Below are positions 33,274 through 41,751 of a stretch of DNA of 64,000 nt, piece after piece. Within the stretch, counting starts at the first letter, position 1. The number at the start of each line of letters is the position of its first letter. This DNA is from Sphingopyxis sp. DBS4. GTDB lineage: Bacteria > Pseudomonadota > Alphaproteobacteria > Sphingomonadales > Sphingomonadaceae. The DNA lies in NCBI RefSeq assembly GCF_024628865.1, contig NZ_CP102384.1:1065001-1129000 (forward strand), in the 5' to 3' direction. Made by a program: the position numbers and the translations under genes. The notes beneath the pieces were generated by a model. That model was not told the origin of the DNA, did no database searches, and saw only the letters and a list, made by a program, of their open reading frames with translations.

Positions 33274-33542
33274 TCGCCTCCGGCAGTCATATCGAGGGTT
33301 TCGAGGCGCCGATGCACCGCGCGCTCGCCGAGCCGATCCTGCTCGGCGGGGCGCCGAGGGCGATCGCGATCGTCAATGGTACGATCGCGGCCGCGCTCGG
33401 GCTCGGTCTCCAGCAGTGGATCGCCGGGCTGGCCATGTGGGCGTTCGGGCACACCCTCGCGGTGTTCGCCGCCAAACGCGATCCCGACTTCGCCCCGGTC
33501 CTGGTTCGCCACCTTCGCCAGAAGGGGCATCTGTCATGCTGA
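33270..33542 (+). CDS. trbD: VirB3-like protein TrbD
   Basis: A 90-residue inner-membrane protein starting at GTG 33270 within the trbC stop (GTGA). It reads IEGFEAPMHRALAEPILLGGAPR, then two hydrophobic segments and ends AKRDPDFAPVLVRHLRQKGHLSC. The motif order HRAL..P.L..G.PR and DP.F..V fits TrbD/VirB3. Its last seven bases overlap trbE. Confidence 0.9.
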   Translation: MIASGSHIEGFEAPMHRALAEPILLGGAPRAIAIVNGTIAAALGLGLQQWIAGLAMWAFGHTLAVFAAKRDPDFAPVLVRHLRQKGHLSC

Positions 33543-36004
33543 ATCTGCGCGAATACCGTCAGAAGGCCGCCCGGCTCGCCGATCACCTTCCATGGGCGGC
33601 GCTTGTCGCGCCCGGCGTGGTGCTCAACAAGGACGGCAGCTTTTCGCGCGTCCTCAGGTTCCGCGGCCCCGATCTAGAATCCGCCACCGAAGCCGAGCTT
33701 GTCGCCGCCTGCGCGCGGGCGAACAATGTCCTGAAGCGCTTCGGCTCGGGCTGGGCACTCCATTTCGAGGCCGAGCGGCGCGAAGCGCTGGGTTATCCCG
33801 ACAGCAGCTTTCCCGATGCGGCGTCGTGGCTGGTCGATGAGGAACGGCGCGCGGCGTTCGAAAGCGCGGGCGCGCATTTCGAGAGCCGCTATTATCTGAC
33901 GCTCACCTTCCTGCCTCCGCCCGATCAGGCGGACACGGCGGGCCGAGCGCTGGTCGAGCGCAGCGACGACGCGAAGGGCCGCGACTGGCGACAAGCGCTT
34001 GCCGGCTTCATCGCCGAGACGGATCGCGCGCTTGACCTGTTCAGAGGCTTCATGCCCGAGGTGCGCGCGCTCGGCGACAGCGAAATGCTGACCTTTCTCC
34101 ACGGTGCGATCTCCGCGCGCCGCCATGTCGTCGCCGTGCCCGAAACGCCCATCTATCTGGACGGGCTGCTGGCCGACACGCCGCTGACCGGCGGGCTGGA
34201 GCCGATGCTGGGCGACCAGCATCTGCGGACGCTGACCATTCTCGGATTTCCGAACGCGAGCCGTCCCGGCATCCTCGACGGACTCAACCATGAGGATTTT
34301 GGCTATCGCTGGGTGACGCGCTTCATTGCGCTCGACAAGACCGACGCAACCAAAGCGCTCACTCGCCTGCGGCGGCAGTGGTTCAACAAGCGCAAGTCGA
34401 TCACCGCGCTGCTGCGCGAAGTCATCTACAACCAGCCGGTCCAGCTTCTCGACAGCGATGCCGACAACAAGGTGGTCGATGCCGACCTGGCCTTGCAGGC
34501 GCTCGGCGGCGATCATGTCGCGTTCGGCTATCTGACGACGACGATCACCGTTGCCGATATCGACCGCGCCCGCGTCGAGGAAAAGGTCCGCGCGGTCGAG
34601 CGCATCGTCAACGGGCTCGGCTTCACCTGCATCCGCGAGGGCATGAATGTGGTCGAGGCGTGGCTGTCGAGCCTGCCGGGCCATGTCTATGCGAACGTCC
34701 GGCAACCGATCGTCCACACCCTGAATCTCGCGCATCTCATGCCGCTGTCCTCGGTATGGGCAGGACCGGCGCGTAATCCGCATCTCGACGGTCCGCCGCT
34801 GCTTTATGCGGAAACCAGCGGCTCGACGCCGTTCCGTCTCAGCACGCATGTCGGCGACGTCGGTCATATGCTGATCGTCGGACCCACCGGGGCCGGAAAG
34901 TCGGTGCTGCTCGCAATGCTCGCGCTTCAGTTCCGGCGATATCCAGACTCCCAGGTCTATGTCTTCGACAAGGGATTTTCGGCGCGCGCGGCCGTGCTGG
35001 CGATGGGCGGCGCGCATCACGCGCTCGGGCTTGGCGGCGAGAGCGGTCATGCCGATGACGAGGGCGGGCGAACGATCGCCTTCCAGCCGCTGCGCCACAT
35101 CGATCGCTCCAACGAACGAGCCTGGGCGGCCGAATGGATCGGCGCGCTGCTCGCCCATGAGAAAGTACTGGTCACACCCGAGATCAAGGAGGCCGTCTGG
35201 TCGGCGCTCACCAATCTCGCGACTGCCCCGATCGAGGAACGCACGCTCACCGGCCTGTCGCTGCTGCTGCAATCGGCACCGCTGCGATCGGCGCTCACGC
35301 CCTATACGCTCGAAGGACCGTTCGGCCGCCTGCTCGACGCCGCCGAAGACGATCTAGCGATCGCCGACGTGCAGTGCTTCGAGACTGAAGCGCTGATGGG
35401 GCAGGCGGGCGTCGTTGCGCCCGTGCTGACCTACCTGTTCCACCGGCTCGAAGAGCGCTTCACCGGGCGGCCGACGCTTCTCGTACTGGATGAAGCCTGG
35501 GTGTTCCTCGACCACCCGCTGTTCGCCGCGCGCATTCGTGAGTGGCTGAAGGTGCTGCGCAAGAAGAACGTCAGCGTCGTGTTCGCGACACAGAGCCTAG
35601 CCGATATCGCCGACAGCACGATCGCGCCGGCCATCATCGAAAGCTGTCCGCAGCGCATCTTGCTGCCCAATGATCGGGCGATCGAGCCGCAGGGCCAGAC
35701 GGCCTACGTCCGCTTCGGTCTCAACGCGCGCCAGATCGAACTGGTCAGCCGCGCGACGCCCAAGCGGCAATATTATCTGCAATCAGCGCGCGGCAACCGG
35801 CTGTTCGAGCTTGGGCTAGGCCCGATCGCGCTGGCGTTGTGCGGCGCGTCCGATCCCGACAGCCAGAAGCGCATAGACGCGGTGCTGGCCGAAAAGGGCC
35901 AGGCCGACTTCGCCGCGACCTTTCTCTCCCAAGCCGGCCTCGATTGGGCGGCCGACCTGCTTGGGCGTCACCCTGCCGCCCGCCCCCCAGAAGACAAGGA
36001 GTAA
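33536..36004 (+). CDS. trbE: VirB4-family conjugative ATPase TrbE
   Basis: An 822-residue cytoplasmic-face ATPase of the type IV secretion channel. Walker A is VGPTGAGKSVLL (about 446-457) and Walker B LLVLDEAWVFLDHP (about 650), with the downstream ATQSLADIADS segment typical of VirB4. The N-terminal third (LREYRQKAARLADHLPWAALVAPGVVLNKDGSF) is the TrbE-type domain. ATG 33536 overlaps the trbD stop. Length is normal for the family. Confidence 0.95.
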   Translation: MLNLREYRQKAARLADHLPWAALVAPGVVLNKDGSFSRVLRFRGPDLESATEAELVAACARANNVLKRFGSGWALHFEAERREALGYPDSSFPDAASWLVDEERRAAFESAGAHFESRYYLTLTFLPPPDQADTAGRALVERSDDAKGRDWRQALAGFIAETDRALDLFRGFMPEVRALGDSEMLTFLHGAISARRHVVAVPETPIYLDGLLADTPLTGGLEPMLGDQHLRTLTILGFPNASRPGILDGLNHEDFGYRWVTRFIALDKTDATKALTRLRRQWFNKRKSITALLREVIYNQPVQLLDSDADNKVVDADLALQALGGDHVAFGYLTTTITVADIDRARVEEKVRAVERIVNGLGFTCIREGMNVVEAWLSSLPGHVYANVRQPIVHTLNLAHLMPLSSVWAGPARNPHLDGPPLLYAETSGSTPFRLSTHVGDVGHMLIVGPTGAGKSVLLAMLALQFRRYPDSQVYVFDKGFSARAAVLAMGGAHHALGLGGESGHADDEGGRTIAFQPLRHIDRSNERAWAAEWIGALLAHEKVLVTPEIKEAVWSALTNLATAPIEERTLTGLSLLLQSAPLRSALTPYTLEGPFGRLLDAAEDDLAIADVQCFETEALMGQAGVVAPVLTYLFHRLEERFTGRPTLLVLDEAWVFLDHPLFAARIREWLKVLRKKNVSVVFATQSLADIADSTIAPAIIESCPQRILLPNDRAIEPQGQTAYVRFGLNARQIELVSRATPKRQYYLQSARGNRLFELGLGPIALALCGASDPDSQKRIDAVLAEKGQADFAATFLSQAGLDWAADLLGRHPAARPPEDKE

Positions 36005-36010
36005 TTTCCC

Positions 36011-36763
36011 GTGCCCCGTATCCCTATCCGCAAATATGCGTGCCTCTCTGCTCTCGCGCTCGGCGCCGTCGGCTCGCTCGGTATCGGCATCGCGTTGACC
36101 TCGACGCCCGTCGCGGCCCAGCTCAGCGTGTTCGATCCATCGAACTATTCGCAAAACCTGCTCACCGCCGCGCGCACGCTCGCCCAGATCAATAACCAGA
36201 TCCAGAGCCTCCAGAACGAAGCGCAAATGCTGATCAACCAGGGCAAAAACCTCACCAGGATCGATTTCCCGCAACTTCAGGAGCTTCGCCAGCGCCTCCA
36301 GCAGATCGACCAGCTCATGGGCCAGGCGCAGGGCGTCGACTTCCGCATCGATCAGCTCGACGAGCGCTTCCGCCAGCTCTACCCGCAGGAGTTCGATCAG
36401 GTGTTCCGCCGCGATCAGCGTGTGGCTCGCGCACGCGATCAACTCGATACCGCAATGTCCGCGTTTCGCCAGACGATGGGGGTCCAGAACCGCATCGTCG
36501 ACAACGTACGGAGCGACACGCAGGCGCTCGCCGACATCGTCGCGCGCAGCCAGGGCGCGGAAGGCTCGCTTCAGGCGCAGCAGGCCACGAACCAGCTTCT
36601 CGCGCTCACCGCCAAGCAGCAGCTCCAGCTTCAGCAAATGATGGCGGCGCAGTTCCGGGCGGAATCGGTCGAGCAGGCGCAGCGGGGCCAGATCGCGCGC
36701 GAGGCACGCGAGTCAACGCGCCGCTTCCTCGGCGACGGCAAGGCTTACACGCCACGCCAATGA
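36011..36763 (+). CDS. trbJ: P-type conjugative transfer protein TrbJ
   Basis: A 250-residue secreted, helical VirB5-like protein. The start is GTG 36011 with AAGGAG upstream. A signal peptide (residues 1-36, ending TSTPVAAQ) is followed by Gln-rich coiled-coil segments (INNQIQSLQNEAQMLINQGKN, LQELRQRLQQIDQLMGQ, QLLALTAKQQLQLQQMMAAQ). It probably sits at the pilus tip or base. A 135-base gap without a recognisable trbK follows before trbL. Confidence 0.92.
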   Translation: MPRIPIRKYACLSALALGAVGSLGIGIALTSTPVAAQLSVFDPSNYSQNLLTAARTLAQINNQIQSLQNEAQMLINQGKNLTRIDFPQLQELRQRLQQIDQLMGQAQGVDFRIDQLDERFRQLYPQEFDQVFRRDQRVARARDQLDTAMSAFRQTMGVQNRIVDNVRSDTQALADIVARSQGAEGSLQAQQATNQLLALTAKQQLQLQQMMAAQFRAESVEQAQRGQIAREARESTRRFLGDGKAYTPRQ

Positions 36764-36898
36764 GCTGAGGCAGGCGAGGACCGCGCCCCCAGCTCCCCCC
36801 GGTCCGAACCTGTCTCGTCGCGGGGGCCGTAGGGCTTGCCCCTCTCATGGCCGCCGGTCCCCGCGACACCTTTCAACTTCAAGCAGGAACCCGCCCAT

Positions 36899-38206
36899 AT
36901 GGATGACCTGAATGTCATCGATCAGTTCATGGAGGCCTTCGCCTCCTACATCGACAGCGGGTTCGGCCTGTTGGGCGGTGACGTCGGTTTCCTGACCACG
37001 ATCCTGATCGGCATCGACATCACTCTCGCCGGGCTGTTCTGGGCGCTCGGCGGCGAAGACGACGTCATCGCCAAGTTCCTCAAGAAGATCCTCTATGTCG
37101 GCGTCTTCGCCCTGATCCTCAACAGCTTCTCGACACTGTCCGATATCATCTTTCGCAGCTTCGCCGGCCTCGGCCTCACCGCAGGGGGCAGCGCGATTAC
37201 GGCTGACGATTTATTGCGACCCGGCAAGCTGGCCGGGACCGGCTTCGAGGCAGCATGGCCGCTCCTCGAGCAGGCGAAGGAGTTGGTTGGCCCGATCGCC
37301 TTCTTCGACAATTTCATCGAGATCGCCGTGCTGGTGATCGCCTGGGTCGTCGTCATCGCCGCCTTTTTCATCCTCGCGATCCAGCTTTTCATCACAATCC
37401 TCGAATTCAAGCTCACTTCGCTCGCCGGCTTCGTGCTCGTGCCCTTTGCGCTGTGGAACCGCACGTCGTTCCTCGCCGAACGGGTGCTCGGGAACGTCGT
37501 CAGTTCGGGCATCAAGGTCATGGTGCTCGCGGTCATCGTCGGCATCGGCTCTAACTATTTCGCCGACTTCACCAGTGCGATCACCGGCGACGAGGTGTCG
37601 ATCGAACAGGCCGTGTCGCTGATGCTCGCGAGCCTCGCGATCTTTGGCCTCTCCATCTTCGGCCCGGGAATCGCATCCGGCCTCGTCGCCGGCGCGCCGC
37701 AGCTCGGCGCCGGATCGGTGATCGCCACTACCGCGCTTGCCGGCGGAGGTCTTGCGATGGCAGGCGCTGGCGCCGTCGGCGCGGCACGCGGTCTCGCGGG
37801 GGCCGGTCTCGGCGCGATCCGCGCCGGTACATCGATGGGGTCTGCCGCATCCACCGCCTACAAGCTCGGGCAGGAAACCTCGGGCTCGACCAGCGTCGGC
37901 GCGGGCCTCGGCGGCGTTGCGACCGCCATGCGCGGCGCGGCTGCCAACCGGATGAGCGGCGGTCTCGGCGTTAGCGCTGCCGCCGATCGTGGGCAGCGCG
38001 CCGCATGGGAAGCAGGAAGCACCCGTGCCGGCGGCGGCGCCCCCGCAGCCGCGCCGACAGGCGCAGCTGAAGGAACACCCGCCTGGGCGCAGAAGCTTCA
38101 TGCCAGCCAGAATGCTCGCCACCGCCGTCAGATGGCGATCCACGCAATCCAGGGCGGCGACCGCGGCGGCGCTGGCGCCACTCCAGACATCAAGGAAAGG
38201 GACTGA
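36899..38206 (+). CDS. trbL: VirB6-like membrane protein TrbL
   Basis: A 435-residue polytopic inner-membrane protein: five or six hydrophobic segments in residues 20-285 (VGFLTTILIGIDITLAGLFWAL, IEIAVLVIAWVVVIAAFFILAIQLFITILEF, VMVLAVIVGIGSNYF and others) and a Gly/Ala-rich hydrophilic C terminus, as is usual for TrbL. ATG 36899 gives the conserved start MDDLNVIDQFMEAF. Upstream in-frame TTG codons add a Pro-rich piece and are unlikely. Confidence 0.93.
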   Translation: MDDLNVIDQFMEAFASYIDSGFGLLGGDVGFLTTILIGIDITLAGLFWALGGEDDVIAKFLKKILYVGVFALILNSFSTLSDIIFRSFAGLGLTAGGSAITADDLLRPGKLAGTGFEAAWPLLEQAKELVGPIAFFDNFIEIAVLVIAWVVVIAAFFILAIQLFITILEFKLTSLAGFVLVPFALWNRTSFLAERVLGNVVSSGIKVMVLAVIVGIGSNYFADFTSAITGDEVSIEQAVSLMLASLAIFGLSIFGPGIASGLVAGAPQLGAGSVIATTALAGGGLAMAGAGAVGAARGLAGAGLGAIRAGTSMGSAASTAYKLGQETSGSTSVGAGLGGVATAMRGAAANRMSGGLGVSAAADRGQRAAWEAGSTRAGGGAPAAAPTGAAEGTPAWAQKLHASQNARHRRQMAIHAIQGGDRGGAGATPDIKERD

Positions 38207-38209
38207 GCG

Positions 38210-39052
38210 ATGAAATTTCGACGCGCATTGCAGCGCTATGGGCGAACGCCCGAACCCGAGACACCCTACCAACGAGCGGGCCAGCTTTGGGATGAGCGTA
38301 TCGGCTCGGCTCGCGCACAGGCGAAGAACTGGCGGCTGATGGCCTTCGGCGGCCTGTTCCTGACCACTGGTCTGTCGGGCGCGCTGGTCTGGCAATCGAT
38401 GCAAAGCCGCGTCGTGCCCTATGTGGTCGAGGTCGATGCACTCGGGCAAGCACAGGCCGTCGCGCCTGCCGCCAAGGACTATCGGCCGACCGATCCGCAG
38501 ATCGCATGGTTCCTCGGCCGGTTCATCACCGGCGTTCGAGCGCGCTCGCTCGATCCGGTATTGATGCGTGAAAACTGGCTATCAGCCTATGATTTCGCGA
38601 CCGAACGTGCGTCACTGTTCCTCGGCGAATATGCCCGCACCTCCAATCCGTTCGCCGATGTCGGGCGCAAGACGGTTTCGGTGCAGGTGACGAGCATCGT
38701 CCGCGCGTCAGATACGAGCTTCCAGGTCAAATGGACCGAGCAGCAATATGAGCGGGGAAGCCTCGCCAGCACGTCACGCTGGACGGCGATGCTCACGGTG
38801 AAGATCAAGCCGCCGCGCTCGGCCGATGTGCTCCGAAAAAACCCGCTCGGTCTCTATGTTGACGCGATCGACTGGAGCCGCGAACTGGAAACGCCGCAGG
38901 ACCGGCCACCTTCGCCGCAACCATCGGCCGTGCCCGATCCCGCACAATCACTCCCGGTCGCGCCGCCCGCCGACATTCCGCTGGGCTCGCCGCTCGATCC
39001 GACCCTTGCTCAACCCGCAGCCGCACCATCCCCCGAAAGGACCGACCAATGA
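38210..39052 (+). CDS. trbF: Conjugal transfer protein TrbF (VirB8-like)
   Basis: A 280-residue bitopic inner-membrane protein with a cytoplasmic N terminus (TPYQRAGQLWDERIGSARAQAKNWR), one membrane helix (LMAFGGLFLTTGLSGALVW) and a periplasmic VirB8-type domain with YVVEVD, FLGRFITGVRARSLDP and QVKWTEQQYERG. The last 50 residues are a Pro-rich tail. The start is three bases after the trbL stop, and it overlaps trbG by four bases. Confidence 0.94.
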   Translation: MKFRRALQRYGRTPEPETPYQRAGQLWDERIGSARAQAKNWRLMAFGGLFLTTGLSGALVWQSMQSRVVPYVVEVDALGQAQAVAPAAKDYRPTDPQIAWFLGRFITGVRARSLDPVLMRENWLSAYDFATERASLFLGEYARTSNPFADVGRKTVSVQVTSIVRASDTSFQVKWTEQQYERGSLASTSRWTAMLTVKIKPPRSADVLRKNPLGLYVDAIDWSRELETPQDRPPSPQPSAVPDPAQSLPVAPPADIPLGSPLDPTLAQPAAAPSPERTDQ

Positions 39053-39900
39053 TCCGTGCCCTCATCCTGGCGGCGAGCGCGATGGCGCTTGCCATGCCCG
39101 CCGCTGCGCAGAGCCGCGAACCCGCGTCACCGACCGCGCGCGTCACTGCCGCCAACCGGGCGGCACTGCGCGAGCCGTCGAGCGCGGGATATATATATGC
39201 CGTCCAGGTCTATCCCTGGGCGGAAGGCGTGCTCTACCGGCTCTATGCCGCGCCCGAGCGCATCACCGACATTGCCTTGCAGCCGGGCGAAACGATTGTG
39301 TCCGTCGCCGCCGGCGACACCGTGCGCTGGACTGTCGGCGATACCACCAGCGGCATCGGCGAAAGCAAGCGCGTGCACATCCTCGTCAAGCCGTTTTCGG
39401 CGGGCCTACGCACAAACCTTGTCATTGCTACCGATCGCCGGACCTACCATCTCCAGCTCGAAAGCACGCCCGCGACCGCGATGGCGGCGATCTCCTGGAC
39501 CTATCCACATGACGAGCTGATCGCGCTCCGGCGTCAGCGGGATGCAGCCGTGGCGGCGACGCCGATCGCGTCGGGCCTCTCGGTCGAAAGCCTCAACTTC
39601 AACTATGCGATCTCGGGCGACAAGCCGGCCTGGCGGCCGCTGCGCGCGTTCGACGATGGGCGGCAGACCTACATCGAGTTCTCGCCCGCGATCGCCGTGG
39701 GTGAGGCGCCCCCGCTGTTCGTGATTGGCGAGGATGGCGAGGCCCAGCTCGTCAACTATCGCGTCGCCGGCCGCTATTATGTGGTCGACCGCCTGTTCGG
39801 TGTCGCCGAGCTGCGCCTTGGCGGCAAGAAACAGCAGATTGTCCGTATCACCGCCGCCCAGCCGAAGAGCCGGCAGCGCAAGGCCGGGAGGGGCGCGTGA
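39049..39900 (+). CDS. trbG: P-type conjugative transfer protein TrbG (VirB9-like)
   Basis: A 283-residue periplasmic protein of the outer-membrane core complex. It has a signal peptide (MIRALILAASAMALAMPAAAQ) and a VirB9/CagX domain with IYAVQVYPWAEGVLYRLYAAPERITDIALQPGE and, near the end, FDDGRQTYIEFSPAI...NYRVAGRYYVVDRLFGVAELRLG. It overlaps trbF and trbI by four bases each, so all three are coupled. Confidence 0.95.
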   Translation: MIRALILAASAMALAMPAAAQSREPASPTARVTAANRAALREPSSAGYIYAVQVYPWAEGVLYRLYAAPERITDIALQPGETIVSVAAGDTVRWTVGDTTSGIGESKRVHILVKPFSAGLRTNLVIATDRRTYHLQLESTPATAMAAISWTYPHDELIALRRQRDAAVAATPIASGLSVESLNFNYAISGDKPAWRPLRAFDDGRQTYIEFSPAIAVGEAPPLFVIGEDGEAQLVNYRVAGRYYVVDRLFGVAELRLGGKKQQIVRITAAQPKSRQRKAGRGA

Positions 39901-41135
39901 CCGATCCAACCGCTTCTTCCGCGCCGATCGCGGCGCCCAAAGCCGACCCCGAAACGCTCGTTCTGCGCGCGGCGCCGGGCCGCGTCACCCGTTTTCGCCG
40001 CGGTGCGATCGTCGCCATCGCTGCCGCCGGCTCGACCGCGATCATCGGCGTCGCCTGGCTGGCGCTCAAGCCCGCGACCCTGAGCCTGATCGCACCAAGC
40101 GATGAAAAGCTGGTTGGCGCGAAGGCGCCGCCTGATGCGCTCGCGGGCGCGCCGACGAGCTATGGCGACGTGCCGAAGCTCGGGCCACCGCTTCCCGGTG
40201 ATCTCGGGCGGCCGATCCTCGAGCGCCAGCGGCAGCTTGGCGGGATGGTTCCCCCTGACCCCGCTGCCGATGCGGTGAGCCGGGCCGCGCAGGAAGCCGA
40301 AGCCGAGCGCCAGCGCATCGCCGCTGAGCAGAAGGCCGCACGCGAGTCTGGCGTCATGCTGCAATTGGCGGGCGGCGGTCGCGCCGCCGCCCCTGCACCG
40401 GTGACTACCGATGCAAGTGTTCCGCCAGCATCGGCCGAGACTGCCAAGCCGCTCCTCGACCCTGACCGAGATCCTAACGCCCAGGGGCGCAAGAACGAAT
40501 TGGTCGGCCGCGCCAATCGCGACGACGACATCAATCCGCACGCGCTGGCGCAGTCCGTATCGCCTTGGATCTTGCAGGCCGGCAGCATCATTGCCGCGAG
40601 CCTCATAACCGGGCTCAACTCGGATCTTCCCGGGCTCGTCACCGCGCAGATCACGGAGAACGTCTATGACAGTGTGACCGGGCGCGGTCTGCTCATTCCG
40701 CAAGGATCGCGGCTGATCGGCAGCTACGACAGCGTTGTAGCGTTTGGGCAGAGCCGTGCGCTGGTCGTCTGGCAGCGGATCATCCTGCCCGACGGCTCGT
40801 CGATTCGTATCGACAATGTGCCGGCGACCGATACGCAGGGCTATGCGGGTCTGTCCGACCGGATCGACCGGCATACTTGGCAGCTTCTGAAGGGCGTCGC
40901 CCTGTCGACATTGCTGGGCGTCGGCACTGAATTGAGCTTCGGCAGCACCGAAAGCGACCTTGTCCGGGCGATCCGCGAGTCAGCGCAGCAGAGCGGCGCG
41001 CGCGCCAGCGATCAGCTCGTCACGCGCAATCTCAATATCCAGCCGACCTTGCGCGTTCGCCCCGGCTGGCCGCTACGGGTGGTCGTGCACAAAGACATCA
41101 TATTGCCCGGACCCTGGGGAGGCCGTCATGGCTGA
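39897..41135 (+). CDS. trbI: TrbI/VirB10 family protein
   Basis: A 412-residue protein spanning the envelope: short cytoplasmic part, one membrane helix (AIVAIAAAGSTAIIGVAWLAL, about residues 40-60), Pro/Ala-rich periplasmic stretch, and the C-terminal VirB10 barrel-forming domain with ITENVYDSVTGRGLLIPQGSRLIGSYDS and RIDRHTWQLLKGVALSTLLGV. It starts inside the trbG stop (GTGA). It completes the trb set B, C, D, E, J, L, F, G, I. Confidence 0.95.
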   Translation: MTDPTASSAPIAAPKADPETLVLRAAPGRVTRFRRGAIVAIAAAGSTAIIGVAWLALKPATLSLIAPSDEKLVGAKAPPDALAGAPTSYGDVPKLGPPLPGDLGRPILERQRQLGGMVPPDPAADAVSRAAQEAEAERQRIAAEQKAARESGVMLQLAGGGRAAAPAPVTTDASVPPASAETAKPLLDPDRDPNAQGRKNELVGRANRDDDINPHALAQSVSPWILQAGSIIAASLITGLNSDLPGLVTAQITENVYDSVTGRGLLIPQGSRLIGSYDSVVAFGQSRALVVWQRIILPDGSSIRIDNVPATDTQGYAGLSDRIDRHTWQLLKGVALSTLLGVGTELSFGSTESDLVRAIRESAQQSGARASDQLVTRNLNIQPTLRVRPGWPLRVVVHKDIILPGPWGGRHG

Positions 41136-41340
41136 TTTGAAGCTGCCAAGGCTGCCCGATCGGACGCCGGTTAAGATCACGATCAACGTCATGCCGGATC
41201 TCATCGAAGCGCTGAACGACTACGCCGAGGCCTATGAGGCGGCCTACGGCCGACGCGAGTCCGTACCGGACCTCATTCCATTCATGCTTAGCGGCTTCCT
41301 GGCGAGCGACCGCTCGTTCAGCCGGGCACGTAAGAAATAG
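41128..41340 (+). CDS. DUF2274 domain protein
   Basis: A 70-residue protein of the DUF2274 type: LKLPRLPDRTPVKITINVMPDLIEALNDYAEAYEAAYG followed by VPDLIPFMLSGFLASDRSF. This family closes trb operons in alphaproteobacterial elements and looks like a ribbon-helix-helix protein. It overlaps the trbI stop by eight bases. Confidence 0.88.
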   Translation: MADLKLPRLPDRTPVKITINVMPDLIEALNDYAEAYEAAYGRRESVPDLIPFMLSGFLASDRSFSRARKK

Positions 41341-41344
41341 TCCG

Positions 41345-41578
41345 ATGTCGGCCCGGCAGCCTGCAACGAATGGCGACGACGCGCCCCCGATTGGGCCGAT
41401 AAGCGTTCGCATTCCCGACGCAGTACGGATGACGGGGCTCAGCAAATCCAAGATCTACCAGCTCATCGCTTCCGGCGACATCGAGGCAGCCAAGGTCGGC
41501 CGTGCAACCGTGGTGTTTGTCGATAGTCTGCGGTCCTTTCTGCGATCACACTGTAAACAGCCGCGTTCTCGGGCGTAG
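41345..41578 (+). CDS. Excisionase/MerR-type helix-turn-helix protein
   Basis: A 77-residue protein with a winged HTH (PDAVRMTGLSKSKIYQLIASGDIEAAKVGRATVVFVDSLRSFL), the pattern of element excisionases and AlpA-like factors. It is the last gene of the transfer operon and lies just inside the probable right end of the element, close to paired CGGCCTGTCG repeats. A role in excision is plausible but not shown. Confidence 0.8.
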   Translation: MSARQPATNGDDAPPIGPISVRIPDAVRMTGLSKSKIYQLIASGDIEAAKVGRATVVFVDSLRSFLRSHCKQPRSRA

Positions 41579-41594
41579 CAGGGATCGCGCATGT

Positions 41595-41625
41595 CGGCCT
41601 GTCGATATTTCGGCACGGCCTGTCG
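41595..41625 (+). repeat. Direct repeats CGGCCTGTCG spaced 21 bases
   Basis: Two exact copies of CGGCCTGTCG (41595-41604 and 41616-41625) are offset by 21 bases, two helical turns. They lie between the excisionase-like gene and the probable element end, where recombinase arm or accessory sites are expected. Confidence 0.5.
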
Positions 41626-41715
41626 CGAAGGGGTAAAATTGGGGGTGGATTGAGCGGAATTATCGGCACGACGATCAAGAACGTTGTTATAAATCAGTAT
41701 CTTATGTTTTTCGTG

Positions 41716-41738
41716 TGAATCCCTCCTCCGCTACCAAA
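41716..41738 (+). other. tRNA-3'-end-like sequence, possible element attachment site
   Basis: GTGTGAATCCCTCCTCCGCT followed by ACCA has the look of a tRNA T-arm and acceptor end with CCA, but no tRNA body is attached. Integrative elements often leave such a fragment at the far end. The matching tRNA gene is not in the window and I could not name it. Confidence 0.35.
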
Positions 41739-41751
41739 GACGCTCTATCCC

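Larger units (their letters stand above)
13240..41738. mobile_element. Integrative conjugative element, conjugation module (approximate limits)
   Basis: This span carries a full conjugation set: TraF-type peptidase, lytic transglycosylase, ArdC, DUF2958, ParB-like, DUF736, relaxase, TraG coupling protein and a trb mating-pair apparatus, plus an excisionase-like HTH at the right end. The right limit is set near a tRNA-3'-end-like sequence at 41716-41738 and direct repeats at 41595-41625. The left limit is not seen and the quorum-sensing and catabolic genes may also belong to it. No integrase or replication initiator for it is present in the window. Confidence 0.65.

Noticed and set aside
33674..35272. 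532-codon minus-strand frame inside trbE
   Set aside because: Shadow of the VirB4-type ATPase, which has intact Walker motifs and coupled neighbours.
41700..41740. Possible complete tRNA gene at the element end
   Set aside because: Only the T-arm/acceptor-like 3' piece can be seen; no D-arm or anticodon arm precedes it.
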